64,000 nt of DNA from Candidatus Brocadia sinica JPN1 (GTDB lineage Bacteria > Planctomycetota > Brocadiia > Brocadiales > Brocadiaceae). The notes under the pieces are model-generated. The model was not told the origin of the DNA. It did not search any database and saw nothing but the letters and a program-made list of their open reading frames with translations. This document shows, in pieces, positions 1 through 9,939 of this stretch. Numbering within the stretch: the first letter of the stretch is position 1; each line of letters opens with the position of its first letter. The DNA is taken from positions 310,001 through 374,000 of the forward strand of contig NZ_BAFN01000001.1 of assembly GCF_000949635.1 (NCBI RefSeq), read 5' to 3'. The position numbers and the translations under genes are program-made.

Positions 1-411
1 CCCCACCTTCATCAGGGTAATTACGGTATGCGCTGAGGTCAACAAGGTCGCTGTGTACGTCAAGGTTTACGTTCATGTTGCGGTTAATAACAGGAGATTC
101 ACGCTTTTGCTGTTCGATATAGAGTTCATGCGCTTTCTTAAGGCAGATTTCCTCCTTGTCTGATAGCTTCTGTTTTTCTTTGTCCTTGAGCACCTTCTCA
201 GCTATTTTTAAAGTTAACTTGCTACATTATGACCGATTTTCAAAAGTTCGGGATGATCCAAAGAAAAGGCTTTGATCCGTTTCTCTAGCTGATACGGCGC
301 TGTTCCTCCCGCCTTTCCTTGATAGCCAGCTAGTTTATAAGCATCCTGGATAGACTTGCCATCCGCGCGAAGGATATCATATACCTCCGCTTTTTCAGTA
401 AGTTTTTTCAT
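1..411 (-). pseudogene. Frameshifted phage-like small protein (terminase small-subunit-like?), runs off the window
   Basis: A 65-codon frame (411 to 214) begins MKKLTEKAEVYDILRADG and contains AYKLAGYQGKAGGTAPYQLE, an Ala/Gly-rich helix pattern reminiscent of phage terminase small subunits. It stops at TAA, but the shifted frame continues openly from about 234 to position 1 (KLTLKIAEKVLKDKEKQ, then VNRNMNVNLDVHSDLVDL), as expected for the second half of the same protein. I infer one frameshift near 220-230. The gene continues past the left window edge. The family assignment is a weak resemblance; an unrelated phage or accessory gene is possible. Confidence 0.4.
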
Positions 412-656
412 AGATTTATACCTCCGAATTGATAATTGTTAAAGTCTCATGTCGTACCTGAGTCGTACCTATACACAAAAACAGATAAAAACTCTGCCAT
501 GTAAAGCAATGATGGAAATGCCTTGCTTGACTTATAAGTGCTGGCGGATCAAAGCTTAACAAAGCAGAACATAGCAGAAAGTGCAAAAAACAAAAAGCCA
601 TAAGTGTTTTAGCATAAATATTTTAAGAATCAACAAGTATAAACGATAAATTATAC

Positions 657-686
657 TTGCAAATTCTACAATATGTAGAATATAAT
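657..686 (+). promoter_or_regulatory. blaI promoter with embedded BlaI-type operator
   Basis: TTGCAA (657-662) and TATAAT (681-686) are separated by 18 bp. The spacer is occupied by the dyad TTCTACA-ATA-TGTAGAA (664-680). The TACA-N3-TGTA core is the hallmark of BlaI/MecI/CopY-family operators, so a repressor bound here would block RNA polymerase directly. It lies about 90 bp before the blaI-like gene and implies autoregulation. Between 416 and 656 I see no credible gene, only AT-rich sequence. Confidence 0.75.
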
Positions 687-773
687 AAAACTATTGATGT
701 ACTAGTTGTGTGTAATTATTTAAAAAAAATGAGAGTAAAAGGTATTACATATTTTTGATATTAAAGGGAAAAC

Positions 774-1229
774 ATGAGTAAAGAATTAAAATTCAATTTC
801 AATCCTTTCAAAGAGGGATTGAATCATGTCTTAGGGACATTGGAGAAAGATATTATGGAAGTATTATGGAAACGGGGAGAGTCCTCCGTAAAGGACATTT
901 TGGATACATTCCCTGCCGACAGAAACATTTCATATTCTGCAGTGATCACCGTTACCAATCGAATGACCAAGAAAGGGCTTCTCCAGAAAAGAAAGGTGGG
1001 AAAGGCTTATTTTTATAAACCTATCTACGATAGAGAGAAATTCTTTGAAATTGTATCAAAAAAAGTCGTAGAAGGAATTTCTGGATTTTCTCTCCAATCG
1101 GCAATGGTGCATTTTGTGGATTATATGTCGCAAATGGACCCGGAAAAAATTGAATACTTTTCCAAACTGATTGAATCCAAAAGGCAATCATTCTCTAAAA
1201 AATACGCCGGGAATACAAAGAAAACATGA
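774..1229 (+). CDS. blaI: BlaI/MecI/CopY-family transcriptional repressor
   Basis: The 151-residue protein has an N-terminal winged helix (about residues 15-85: LGTLEKDIMEVLWKRGESSV, then SYSAVITVTNRMTKKGLLQK). A C-terminal dimerisation and cleavage region follows. In this family the repressor binds TACA-N3-TGTA dyads and is removed by a partner M56 protease; copper-responsive CopY members also exist. The next gene overlaps it by 4 bp and is such a protease. It precedes a copper/silver-type efflux operon, so metal sensing rather than beta-lactam sensing is the likely role (inference). A dyad of the right type sits in its own promoter. Confidence 0.9.
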   Translation: MSKELKFNFNPFKEGLNHVLGTLEKDIMEVLWKRGESSVKDILDTFPADRNISYSAVITVTNRMTKKGLLQKRKVGKAYFYKPIYDREKFFEIVSKKVVEGISGFSLQSAMVHFVDYMSQMDPEKIEYFSKLIESKRQSFSKKYAGNTKKT

Positions 1230-2200
1230 AACACGTAATCAAAGGTCAACAAGGAAAGGCGCAATTATATTTTCTGTTAATAGTGTTTATTAACCTTGTA
1301 ATATTTTCGGTAATCGTTACAGGCGTCGCTATTGGCATAAAAGGGTATATATCTGATACTAAATTCGCCTATAAAGCTGTTACCTGTTGTGGAAGTGTCT
1401 GTTCAAAATGTTTTTTTACTCTACGTACCCTTGCTGCGGCGCTTCCCTGGATCTGCATTGCAATACTTTTTACCGGAATATGTATGGCTATTCACAAGGT
1501 ATTCCTCATGCTATTGTGGAATTATCATTTTATTCGTTCCATCGCCCCCCTATCCATTGAGAATCGTTCTGAATTAAAAAAATTTCTGTTTCCTGCACAT
1601 CTTTATAACCAACTTGTACTTTTTGACAACGGCGAGCTATGGTATGCCTTTACGTCAGGCCTTTGGAAACCGAAAATATATTTATCCACTGGCATTTGTT
1701 CGTATTTAACTGCAAAAGAACTTCGAACTGTAATCCTTCATGAAATACATCATATAAGGAATAAAGCCCCCTTAAAGCTGTTTGTTTTACAAATATTTTG
1801 CGTACTCAATTTTTTTCTACCAATCAATCGTTGTTTGCTAAATCTGTATTCTTCGATATGTGAAAAAGCGGCAGATGATGCCGCAGCAAATATCTCCGGA
1901 GAGCCACTAGAGCTTGCAAGCGCACTCCTGAAATTATCCAGATCCCATACTTTGAATACTCTATACTCCATCGTGTCGTTTTCCAGCAGAGGGCAAAGGA
2001 TTATAGAGGAGCGAATTATGCGTTTATTGGAACCACGGGTAACACCCCCCTATTTGGGCAAGACATCTTCGTATCTTTCTTGCCTTTTATCGCTTTTCAT
2101 TGTTGTAACAATTTGCCTTTCCTTGTTTTCTAAGTTTTTTACATCTAGTGATAGCATCGGGTGTAAGACAAGGGTATGTCATATGGTTCAATGCGGATAA
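1226..2200 (+). CDS. M56-family membrane metallopeptidase (BlaR1/MecR1-like, no sensor domain)
   Basis: The 324-residue membrane protein has hydrophobic segments near residues 12-35, 70-95 and 285-308. The zinc site HEIHH lies near residue 172 (VILHEIHHIRNK), with a downstream EKAAD motif supplying the third ligand region, as in BlaR1/MecR1 proteases. It lacks the roughly 250-residue penicillin-binding sensor domain of true BlaR1, so the signal must be sensed otherwise. The Cys-rich stretch CCGSVCSKCF (about residues 53-62) between the first two membrane segments is a possible metal or redox sensor (inference). ATGA overlap with blaI shows translational coupling. Confidence 0.85.
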   Translation: MKHVIKGQQGKAQLYFLLIVFINLVIFSVIVTGVAIGIKGYISDTKFAYKAVTCCGSVCSKCFFTLRTLAAALPWICIAILFTGICMAIHKVFLMLLWNYHFIRSIAPLSIENRSELKKFLFPAHLYNQLVLFDNGELWYAFTSGLWKPKIYLSTGICSYLTAKELRTVILHEIHHIRNKAPLKLFVLQIFCVLNFFLPINRCLLNLYSSICEKAADDAAANISGEPLELASALLKLSRSHTLNTLYSIVSFSSRGQRIIEERIMRLLEPRVTPPYLGKTSSYLSCLLSLFIVVTICLSLFSKFFTSSDSIGCKTRVCHMVQCG

Positions 2201-2257
2201 CCACAACGCGGCAAATTCTGAACATTCACGTATTCTAAAGAACTAACGGAGTTTACC

Positions 2258-3592
2258 ATGGATAGAATACCATTAAAACAATTCTTATTTCTTTCCGTCA
2301 TTCTTATTTCTTCTGGTCCCATTGTCATGGGCGGAGAAAAGGGTAACAGCAAACCACTGAAACAAACGAACGACAAAAATATTGTTCTTGAAATGAATGA
2401 AACGGATGCACCATTGGACTTAAAATGGTTGATCGAGGAGGCTATGGCACACAATCCGGAGATCATTGCAGCCCAGAAACGCTTAAATGCCGCAAAGATG
2501 AAAATTCCCCAAGCTAAATCATTGGATGACCCTTCCATTCGTGCCGGTTCTTATGATATGTCCAATAACCCGATCAATATCAATGGACAAACAGAGATGC
2601 TCCAGCAGCGATATAGTGTTTCACAAAAGATACCCTTCCCAGGAAAACTGCGCCTCAGAGGAGAGGTGGCCATTGAAGAATCCAACATGGTAGAAAAAGA
2701 ACTTCAGTCTAAAATACAAGAGATTATAGCCTTAGTAAAATCAGCTTTTTATGAACTCTATTACATCAATCGCGCCATTGACATTACAGAGGAAAATAGG
2801 GATTTGCTGCGCAAATTTTCCAGGATCGCAGAAACAAAATATTCCGTAGGTAGAGCCACCCAAAGAGATGTGCTTGCAGCACAGGTCGAATTATCTACGT
2901 TAGCCAATAATCTGATTGTTTTAAACAAGGAAAGGGAATCCGTTATTGCCCGATTAAATATCCTATTAGACAGAACCACACATGCCCCCTTAGGAAAGCC
3001 ACGTCCCTTTGAAAAACACAAGCTAAATTTAACGATAAGAGATTTGGAAGACCTTGCTGTTAAAAATCGGCCTGAGCTTAAAAGATTTGACCATGCCGTT
3101 AAAAGAAACGAGGCCAACGTAAAACTTTCAAAGAAAGACTATTACTACGCAGACTTTGAACCAATGGTGGAATATATGCAGGAGGATAGACGACCCGATA
3201 CATGGGCATCGGCCATCACGATCAATGTCCCCTGGCTTTGGCCTAAGAATCGGTCAAAGGTAAAAGAGTCAAAAGAAGACCTGAGTGCCGCTAAGTCAGA
3301 CTATCGTTTTATCAACAACAAGGCATTGTTTGAGGTCAAAGATTTTCTGGTCAGGATACAATCCTCTGAAAGCACACTAAATCTCTATAAAACGGGCGTA
3401 ATTCCCCAGGCCGAGCAATCCCTAAAGGCCGCACGTATCGGATACGAAGCAGACCGGGTGGATTTCCTTACCCTGATCGACAGCCAGAGGATTCTTTTGA
3501 ACTCAAAACTGCTTTACTACAGGGCACTGACCGATTTTGAACAAAACCTGGCAAACATGGAAAGGGCTGTGGGGATGCAACTGACGCAATAA
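2258..3592 (+). CDS. cusC: TolC-family outer membrane efflux protein (CusC-like)
   Basis: The 444-residue protein starts with a signal peptide (KQFLFLSVILISSGPIVMGG). Two TolC-like repeats rich in coiled-coil helices follow (LIEEAMAHNPEIIAAQKRLN; LAAQVELSTLANNLIVLNKE; ARIGYEADRVDFLTLIDSQR). It forms the outer-membrane channel for a tripartite pump. The adaptor and RND genes follow on the same strand, so the three should form one heavy-metal efflux complex. A Shine-Dalgarno-like AACGGAG precedes the ATG. Confidence 0.88.
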   Translation: MDRIPLKQFLFLSVILISSGPIVMGGEKGNSKPLKQTNDKNIVLEMNETDAPLDLKWLIEEAMAHNPEIIAAQKRLNAAKMKIPQAKSLDDPSIRAGSYDMSNNPININGQTEMLQQRYSVSQKIPFPGKLRLRGEVAIEESNMVEKELQSKIQEIIALVKSAFYELYYINRAIDITEENRDLLRKFSRIAETKYSVGRATQRDVLAAQVELSTLANNLIVLNKERESVIARLNILLDRTTHAPLGKPRPFEKHKLNLTIRDLEDLAVKNRPELKRFDHAVKRNEANVKLSKKDYYYADFEPMVEYMQEDRRPDTWASAITINVPWLWPKNRSKVKESKEDLSAAKSDYRFINNKALFEVKDFLVRIQSSESTLNLYKTGVIPQAEQSLKAARIGYEADRVDFLTLIDSQRILLNSKLLYYRALTDFEQNLANMERAVGMQLTQ

Positions 3593-3701
3593 AACCAGTA
3601 ATTAGATTTTTAGCCACCAGCAATCAGCGGCTATACTAAAAGCTGAATGCCGGTCGCTGACAGATGAATACTTACCATGAAAGTTACGAAAGGAGTGTTA
3701 C

Positions 3702-5935
3702 ATGTCCTTTAACCAAAAATTTCTTTGCAATAAATATTTTATAATATCCGTGCTTGTTTTCATTGGCGTACTTTCCGGCATATATCTAAACCCACCTGAT
3801 AGTGCAGAAACGCATCGCAATGCATCTCTGCAAGATACATCAAATTTCATTCCTTCTGCAAGTGCTGAGGAAGCAAAAGAGGCAAAAGAAAAAAGATACT
3901 CTACTGGACATGCGGTATGCATCCCTCTGTTAAGATGGATAAGCCAGGCAAATGCCCTATTTGTGCCATGGAGCTTGTTCCGGTTTATGAAAAAGGACTG
4001 GATGTTGAAGAAGAAGGCGCATTGGCCACCATAGAACTGAGTGAACGTGCCCGCAAACTCGCACAGGTCAGGACAGACGCCGTCGGTTTTCGGTCATTAA
4101 CGAAGGACATTTACACAGTGGGAATCATTGAATACGATGAAAGACTCAAGGCCTTTGTCTCGGCATGGATTCCGGGCAGGATTGACAAACTCTTTGTCGA
4201 CTTTACTGGAACAGAGGTGGTAAAAGGGGAATCCATGGTCTGGATATATAGTCCGGAGCTGGTATCCACACAGGAAGAATATCTCCTGGCGCTGGAAACC
4301 TATGAAAAAGTGAAGGAAAGCCCTTTTGATGAAGTAATACACGGTGCAAAATCACTCGTTGATGCATCTGAAAGGAGATTACTATGGTGGGGTGTCACGG
4401 AAAAACAGATTGAAGAGCTGACGAAGGATAAGAAGGTAAAACAGCATACAATTATATACGCCCCTATCAGCGGTATTGTCATAGAGAAAAAGGCGCTGGA
4501 AGGCCAATACGTTATGCAGGGTGAGATGATATACACGGTTGCCGACCTCTCAAACGTATGGATGATGGCCAATATTTATGAGTATGAAATGGCCTGGATT
4601 AAGGTCGGACAGGAGGTGGAAGTTACAACCCCAACATACCCAGGAGAAGCCTTTATTGGAAGGATAGCCTTTATAGAACCGTTCCTGGATGACAAGACAC
4701 GTTCGGTAAAGATTCGCTGCGATATCCCTAATCAACAACTCAAACTCAAACCCTCCATGTATGTCAATGCCCGCATACGGATACCAGTTGAAGAACTTGA
4801 AAAAGAAAGCGGGCGTTACGTGAGTGGACTGGATTACTTCTGTCCCAATCATCCGGAGATAAAATCCAGCAGACCGGGTATATGCCCTGAGGATAATATC
4901 CCCTTTGTAAAAAACCCCCCTGCTCAAATTGAGCTAGTTGCTGCCAGCAGTACGATTTCACCTCAAGGAGAAATTGAGTATGAATATGCGTGTCCCATGG
5001 GATGTCATAGTGCAAAAGAACCCGGTAATTGCCCAAAATGTGGAATGAAACTGGAAAAACGTCCGGTTTATAAAGAAGCCGGGTACGAATATATATGTCC
5101 AATGAAATGTTACTCCTCCAAAGAACCGGGAGATTGCCCCGTGTGCAAGATGAAACTGGAAAAGGTCCCTATCTCTAAAAAGCCAGAGATGGCAGTCAAG
5201 ACAGAAACGGTATATGTTTGCCCTATGGAATGCCATACCTCAAAGACATCTGGTAATTGCCCGGTATGTGGTATGAGGCTTGAAAAGAAGGAAATACCTG
5301 CTGAAGTTTCAGGTGAAAACTTGACGTGCATTTGTCCCCAGGAATGGGATCCGGCTACTGCACCCAAGGCATGTCCCATGTGTGGTATGTTGTTACAAAA
5401 GAGTGTAACAATAACCTTACCCACTGGTGAAGAAAAGCAAAAATTTGTATACATGTGTCCTATGGCCTGCATGACTTCAGACAAACCCGGCGAATGCCCG
5501 GATTGTAAAAGGCAAATGGGTAGATGGGAGGTCAGGGAAGACCTGGGAATAAAGACAAAAAAAATAGAACCCAAAAGACGCAGCGTTTATGCCTGCCCCA
5601 TGCATCCAGAGGTCGTTTCTGATAAACCAGGGAATTGCAACAAATGTGGAATGAATCTTGAAAAAACTACACAAGTTCTTGCCATCCCCGCCACAGCAGT
5701 ATTAGACACCGGTATACGAAAGATTATCTATATCGATAAAGGCAACGGGCAATATGTGGGAAAAGAGGTCGTTCTCGGGCCAAAGGCAGGTGATTATTAC
5801 CCCGTCTTAGAAGGACTTGAAGAAGGAGACAAAGTGGTTACATCAGCCAACTTCCTCATCGATTCCCAGAGTCAGCTCACCGGTGGGGCAAGCGCCTTGT
5901 ACGGAGGGGCAATGGAATTTAAGGAAGAAAAATAA
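3702..5935 (+). CDS. cusB: CusB-type RND periplasmic adaptor with eight heavy-metal-binding modules; frame broken at an A6 tract
   Basis: A membrane anchor or signal (FIISVLVFIGVLSGIYL) starts at 3702. The rest is read in the -1 frame from about 3893: YWTCGMHPSVKMDKPGKCPI is the N-terminal metal-binding domain, then the adaptor core (barrel, lipoyl, alpha-hairpin), then IPATAVLDTG...GDKVVTSANFLID, the usual CusB end. The shift lies at 3889-3894 (GAA AAA AGA); one more A would join the frames. Between the barrel and the last domain (about 4840-5670) sit seven further CPMxx...PGxCPxCxMxLE modules, which ordinary CusB proteins lack. The first (YFCPNHPEI...GICPEDNIPF) and fourth (CICPQEWDP) of these are degenerate. 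Role: periplasmic capture and hand-over of Cu/Ag-like ions to the RND pump. Confidence 0.88.
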
Positions 5936-5938
5936 CCG

Positions 5939-6391
5939 TTCACCGCAGAGAGCGCAGAGGACGCAGATATGAATGACGAGGAAAGGCTAAATAAGATAAC
6001 GGAAACAATTATTGGTGTTGCTATTGGCATTCACAAGGCATTGGGGCCGGGACTACTTGAATCTGCTTACGAGGCGTGTATGGTGTATGATCTTATTCAA
6101 TCAGGCTTGAAAGTGGAGCAACAAAAACCACTCCCAGTAATTTATCGTGAAGTGAAACTCGAATGTGGCTATCGTCTGGATTTAATGATAGAAAATGAAG
6201 TTATTGTAGAAATAAAGTCGGTTGAAAAGCTTCTCCCAATTCACAAAGCACAGTTGATGTCTTATTTAAAACTGTCTGATTGTAAGGTTGGATTATTAAT
6301 TAACTTTAATGTTGAACTGTTAAAAGACGGCATCCAAAGGGTCGTTAATAATTTTCCCAATTCTCCGCGCACTCAGCGTCCTCTGCGGTGA
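5939..6391. repeat. Inverted repeat pair enclosing a GxxExxY gene
   Basis: CACCGCAGAG-type sequence at about 5941-5968 is repeated inverted at about 6362-6391 (CTCAGCGTCCTCTGCGGTG). The left copy ends in AGAGGACGCAGAT directly before the ATG, so it supplies the ribosome binding site. The right copy encodes the last residues of the protein (PRTQRPLR). The unit sits between the adaptor and the RND gene of the pump operon and looks like a mobile insertion. Confidence 0.75.
5969..6391 (+). CDS. GxxExxY protein (PD-(D/E)XK nuclease-like)
   Basis: The 140-residue protein has the family signature GPGLLESAYE near residue 27 and a nuclease-like core (CGYRLDLMIENEVIVEIKSV). The D...E-x-K arrangement is typical of the PD-(D/E)XK superfamily (PDDEXK_3). 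No cellular role is established for the family. It is inserted in the cus operon between adaptor and pump, 33 bp after the first and 3 bp before the second, without a change of strand. A second member lies between cas1 and cas4 in this window. Confidence 0.88.
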   Translation: MNDEERLNKITETIIGVAIGIHKALGPGLLESAYEACMVYDLIQSGLKVEQQKPLPVIYREVKLECGYRLDLMIENEVIVEIKSVEKLLPIHKAQLMSYLKLSDCKVGLLINFNVELLKDGIQRVVNNFPNSPRTQRPLR

Positions 6392-6394
6392 AAT

Positions 6395-9300
6395 ATGATC
6401 AATAAACTCATTGAACTCTGCCTCCGAAATCGCTTCCTCATTATCTGCTTTTACCTCCTGGTAATATTCGGTGGCGTCTTTGGATTAAAAAATATCAACA
6501 TGGACGTCATCCCGGATGTCGGCGAGAACCAATGCATCGTCTTTACCGATTGGCCAGGACGCAGTCCCCAGGATGTGGAAGATCAGGTCACTTACCCCCT
6601 TACGGTTAATTTGTTGGGTGTACCCGGCGTGAAGGTTATACGTTCTCAGTCTGGATTCGGTTTTTCCATGATCTTTATCATCTTCCAGGAAAAAATTGAT
6701 TTTTACTGGGCACGTTCCAGGGTATTGGAGAGATTAAACTTTATACAGGCATTGCTCCCAAAAGATGTCATACCCAGGCTGGGTCCCGATGCCACAGGAC
6801 TCGGCCAGATTTTCTGGTATACCGTAGAAGGCGAAGGATATGACCTTGGACAACTTCGATCCATTCAGGACTGGTTTGTCCGTTATCAATTAAATGCCGT
6901 CGAAGGCGTTTCTGAGGTAGCAGGTGTAGGAGGTTTTGTCAGGCAATATCAGGTCGATGTCGATCCCAATAAACTGCTGGCGTATAATTTAACGGTAGGA
7001 AACGTCTATGAAGCGGTTCGCAGGAGTAACATCGATGTGGGCGCCAAGGTAGTGGAAAGTAACAACATGGAGTTTATCATCCGTGGTCTTGGATTTATAA
7101 AAAACGTTGCCGATATTGAAAACATTACGGTGGGCAGTTATAACGGTGTGCCTGTATTTGTCAAAAATATAGGTATTGTTCAAGTTGGAGGGGACTTTAG
7201 ACGAGGGGCGCTGGATAAAGAAGGCGCTGAGGTCGCCGGTGGAATTGTTATCATGCGCCAGGGTCAAAATCCCCTGAAGGTGATTAAAAGTATAAAAAAG
7301 AAGATCAAAGAGATCGAACCAGGGTTGCCATCGGACGTAAAGATTGTGCCCTTTTATGACAGGGAAGGACTTATCTATCGTGTTATTGACACCCTGAGAG
7401 AGGCGCTGATAGAAGAAATCATCATCACTTCCATTGTGGTAGTGTTATTTCTGCTGCATGTCCGGAGTATCATTATCTGCTGTCTTGGATTTCCTGTATC
7501 GATACTCATCTCCTTCCTGGGCATGTATTTTATGGGCATTGATTCAAATATTATGTCACTCACGGGTATTGCCATAGCCATTGGTGAGGTGAGCGACATG
7601 TCTATTATCATGACAGAAAATATCTTTCGAAACCTCATTGAACAAAAGGGTAAGAAAAGCAGGCCACAGATTATCCTTGACGCCTCCAAAGAGGTCGGCG
7701 GTTCTATATTCTTTGCAGCATTAACCACCGTTTTTATGTTCTTCCCGGTATTTGGACTTACAGGACAGGAAGGAAAGCTTTTTAAACCGCTGGCGTGGAC
7801 AAAGACCTTTGCCATTGGGGCGTCGGTCATTATGGCAATTACCCTGGTGCCTTTACTCTGTACCTTTCTGATCAAAGGTAAACTAAGACCTATGGAAGAT
7901 AATTTTACTTCCAGGACGTTGCTGCGGGGTTATCAGCCCGTTCTTAAATGGGTGCTTGACCATAAGAAGACATTCCTCGCCATTCCGCTCGTCATAGTCA
8001 TTTCATCCATCTTTGTAGCAAAAAGGATCGGGAGGGAATTTATGCCACCCCTGGACGAAGGTTCTATCCTGTTTATGCCGGTGATGTTGCCCAGTGTGGC
8101 ATTAACGGATGCCTTCAAGGTTATGCAAAAACAGGATATGATCATTAAATCTTTCCCGGAGGTGGATATGGTCGTGGGAAAGTTAGGCAGGGCAGAAACC
8201 CCTACTGACCCAGCCCCAGTTGAAATGTTTGAGACCGTTGTCACCTTAAAACCCGAAGAGGATTGGCGTAAAAGGAAGATCGAGTACAAATTTTTGAATC
8301 ATGTACCCTCGTTCCTCCACCCTGTGTTTCACTGGTTTTTACCCGATGAACGAAGGATCACCAAACAGGAACTTATCCAGGAAATGGACGAAGCCATGAG
8401 AATACCTGGCGTAGCTAATATTTGGACACAACCCATCGTAAACCGAATTGACATGCTGGCAACGGGAATTCGTACATCGGTCGGTGTCAAGATATTTGGA
8501 ACAGACCTGAACGTATTACAACAATTAGCCATTGACGTTGAAATGGCATTACGCGATGTACCCGGGGCTGTGGATCTTTATGCCGAGAGGATTACAGGAA
8601 AACCATATCTGGAATATAAGATTAAACGGGAGGAAATTGCCCGCTATGGTGTCAATATCCGGGATGTGCAGGATATTATCGAAACGGCAATCGGAGGAGA
8701 AAATATCACGACAACCGTAGAAGGCCGCGAACGCTATCCCGTAAGGGTTAGATACGTTCGGGAACTTCGTGATAATTTTGATGCACTGAAAAGGATATAT
8801 GTTCCCAGTTCTACGGGTCAACTCATTCCTATTACACAAGTTGCCGATATCCGTTACGTGATGGGACCAGCCATGATCAGCAGCGAAAATGCCCTTTTGA
8901 GGGCTTATGTCCTTATGAACGTCCGCGGCAGAGACCCCATGAGCTTTGTAGAAGAGGCATCCAAGGTCGTAGCACAAAAAGTCATGCTGCCTCACGGGTA
9001 CTTTATCCAGTGGAGCGGCCAGTTCGAAAATCAGATCAGGGCGAGAAAGCGATTGCAAATCCTTGTGCCTTTATCCATGTTTGTTGGCTTTATCCTGATT
9101 TTCATGGCATTTAAATCCTTTCCACAAACGATGTTTATCTTATTTGCGGGGATTCCAACGGCGATTGCAGGAGGTGTCTGGCTTCAATACTTATTTGGCT
9201 ATAACTTCAGTGTCGCTGTCTGGGTAGGCTTTATCTCCATCTTTGGTATTGTGGATGACGATTCTGTCCTCATTACCACGTATATTAATGACCTGTTTGG

Positions 9301-9604
9301 TGAAAGGAAGATGAAAAGCGTGCAGGATATCCGCGATACAATCCTGATGGCAGGCACGCGAAGGATACGACCATGCATGATGACGGCCGCCACCACATTT
9401 ATCGGGCTCATGCCCATCTTGTGGTCAACAGGCGCTGGCGCCGAGGTAGCCAAACCCATGGCAATTCCTTCTATCGGAGGTATGGCCATGGCGCTGGTCA
9501 GTGTATTCATCATCCCCTGCCTGAATGCCTGGCACAAGGAACACAAGTTTAAAAAGGCATTACAGAAAGACCCAAGTATTGCCGAAACTGGAATTATTGT
9601 GTAG
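6395..9604 (+). CDS. cusA: CusA-type heavy-metal RND efflux transporter
   Basis: The 1069-residue protein has the RND plan: TM1 near residues 12-30, a large periplasmic loop, a TM block at about 340-530, a second loop, and a TM block at about 885-1040. Signatures include DWPGRSPQDVEDQVTYPLTV, FMPPLDEGSILFMPVMLPSV and the methionine-rich C-terminal TM region of HME-type pumps. TM4 has IAIAIGEVSDMSIIMTEN, retaining the proton-relay Asp. TM10 reads FGIVDDDSVLITTYI, with three consecutive acidic residues. It exports monovalent metal ions, probably Cu+/Ag+, using proton flux. Confidence 0.93.
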   Translation: MINKLIELCLRNRFLIICFYLLVIFGGVFGLKNINMDVIPDVGENQCIVFTDWPGRSPQDVEDQVTYPLTVNLLGVPGVKVIRSQSGFGFSMIFIIFQEKIDFYWARSRVLERLNFIQALLPKDVIPRLGPDATGLGQIFWYTVEGEGYDLGQLRSIQDWFVRYQLNAVEGVSEVAGVGGFVRQYQVDVDPNKLLAYNLTVGNVYEAVRRSNIDVGAKVVESNNMEFIIRGLGFIKNVADIENITVGSYNGVPVFVKNIGIVQVGGDFRRGALDKEGAEVAGGIVIMRQGQNPLKVIKSIKKKIKEIEPGLPSDVKIVPFYDREGLIYRVIDTLREALIEEIIITSIVVVLFLLHVRSIIICCLGFPVSILISFLGMYFMGIDSNIMSLTGIAIAIGEVSDMSIIMTENIFRNLIEQKGKKSRPQIILDASKEVGGSIFFAALTTVFMFFPVFGLTGQEGKLFKPLAWTKTFAIGASVIMAITLVPLLCTFLIKGKLRPMEDNFTSRTLLRGYQPVLKWVLDHKKTFLAIPLVIVISSIFVAKRIGREFMPPLDEGSILFMPVMLPSVALTDAFKVMQKQDMIIKSFPEVDMVVGKLGRAETPTDPAPVEMFETVVTLKPEEDWRKRKIEYKFLNHVPSFLHPVFHWFLPDERRITKQELIQEMDEAMRIPGVANIWTQPIVNRIDMLATGIRTSVGVKIFGTDLNVLQQLAIDVEMALRDVPGAVDLYAERITGKPYLEYKIKREEIARYGVNIRDVQDIIETAIGGENITTTVEGRERYPVRVRYVRELRDNFDALKRIYVPSSTGQLIPITQVADIRYVMGPAMISSENALLRAYVLMNVRGRDPMSFVEEASKVVAQKVMLPHGYFIQWSGQFENQIRARKRLQILVPLSMFVGFILIFMAFKSFPQTMFILFAGIPTAIAGGVWLQYLFGYNFSVAVWVGFISIFGIVDDDSVLITTYINDLFGERKMKSVQDIRDTILMAGTRRIRPCMMTAATTFIGLMPILWSTGAGAEVAKPMAIPSIGGMAMALVSVFIIPCLNAWHKEHKFKKALQKDPSIAETGIIV

Positions 9605-9939
9605 TTTTACACATCATATAGTTGGCATCTTTATTGCGCATATTATTTTTTTATCATTCCTCATAATCACTAAATTGAAAGGGGTTTACAAATAAAATCG
9701 TTATAAACCGATATAATGAGGGAAGAAATAACTTTGCCTAAATATTGATTACGGGCTTTAAAAGAAACTAAAATGAGACAAATATATCTAAAAGTATAGA
9801 ATAGTTCGTCTAAAATATTGGATAACTGTTTCGAAGCTTTAATACCTGGATAAAGCGAAATGCATGAAAATTCAGTAGCTTCACTGAGAGCGTTCTTGGG
9901 AAGCCCGGTCTAATTTCCTAAATTTGGGAGGAGAAGAAA
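9605..9939. other. Intergenic region after the pump operon
   Basis: This is 335 bp of AT-rich sequence without a credible reading frame. The last 100 bp become richer in GC and can pair locally around TTCAGTAGCTTCACTGAG. I recognise no named riboswitch. It probably holds the promoter and 5' leader of the next gene. Confidence 0.5.

Noticed and set aside
416-601. Minus-strand frame with hydrophobic N terminus
   Set aside because: AT-rich intergenic DNA, poor composition and no ribosome binding site; the region carries the blaI promoter upstream part.
3889-3894. Canonical programmed -1 frameshift at A AAA AAG in the adaptor gene
   Set aside because: The zero frame reads GAA AAA AGA, so the heptamer is not in the classic phase and no downstream stem is evident; reported only as A6 tract with slippage or sequencing error as options.
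9830-9925. Possible riboswitch before the His/Glu-rich gene
   Set aside because: Some local pairing, but no match to a riboswitch consensus I know; described only as intergenic.
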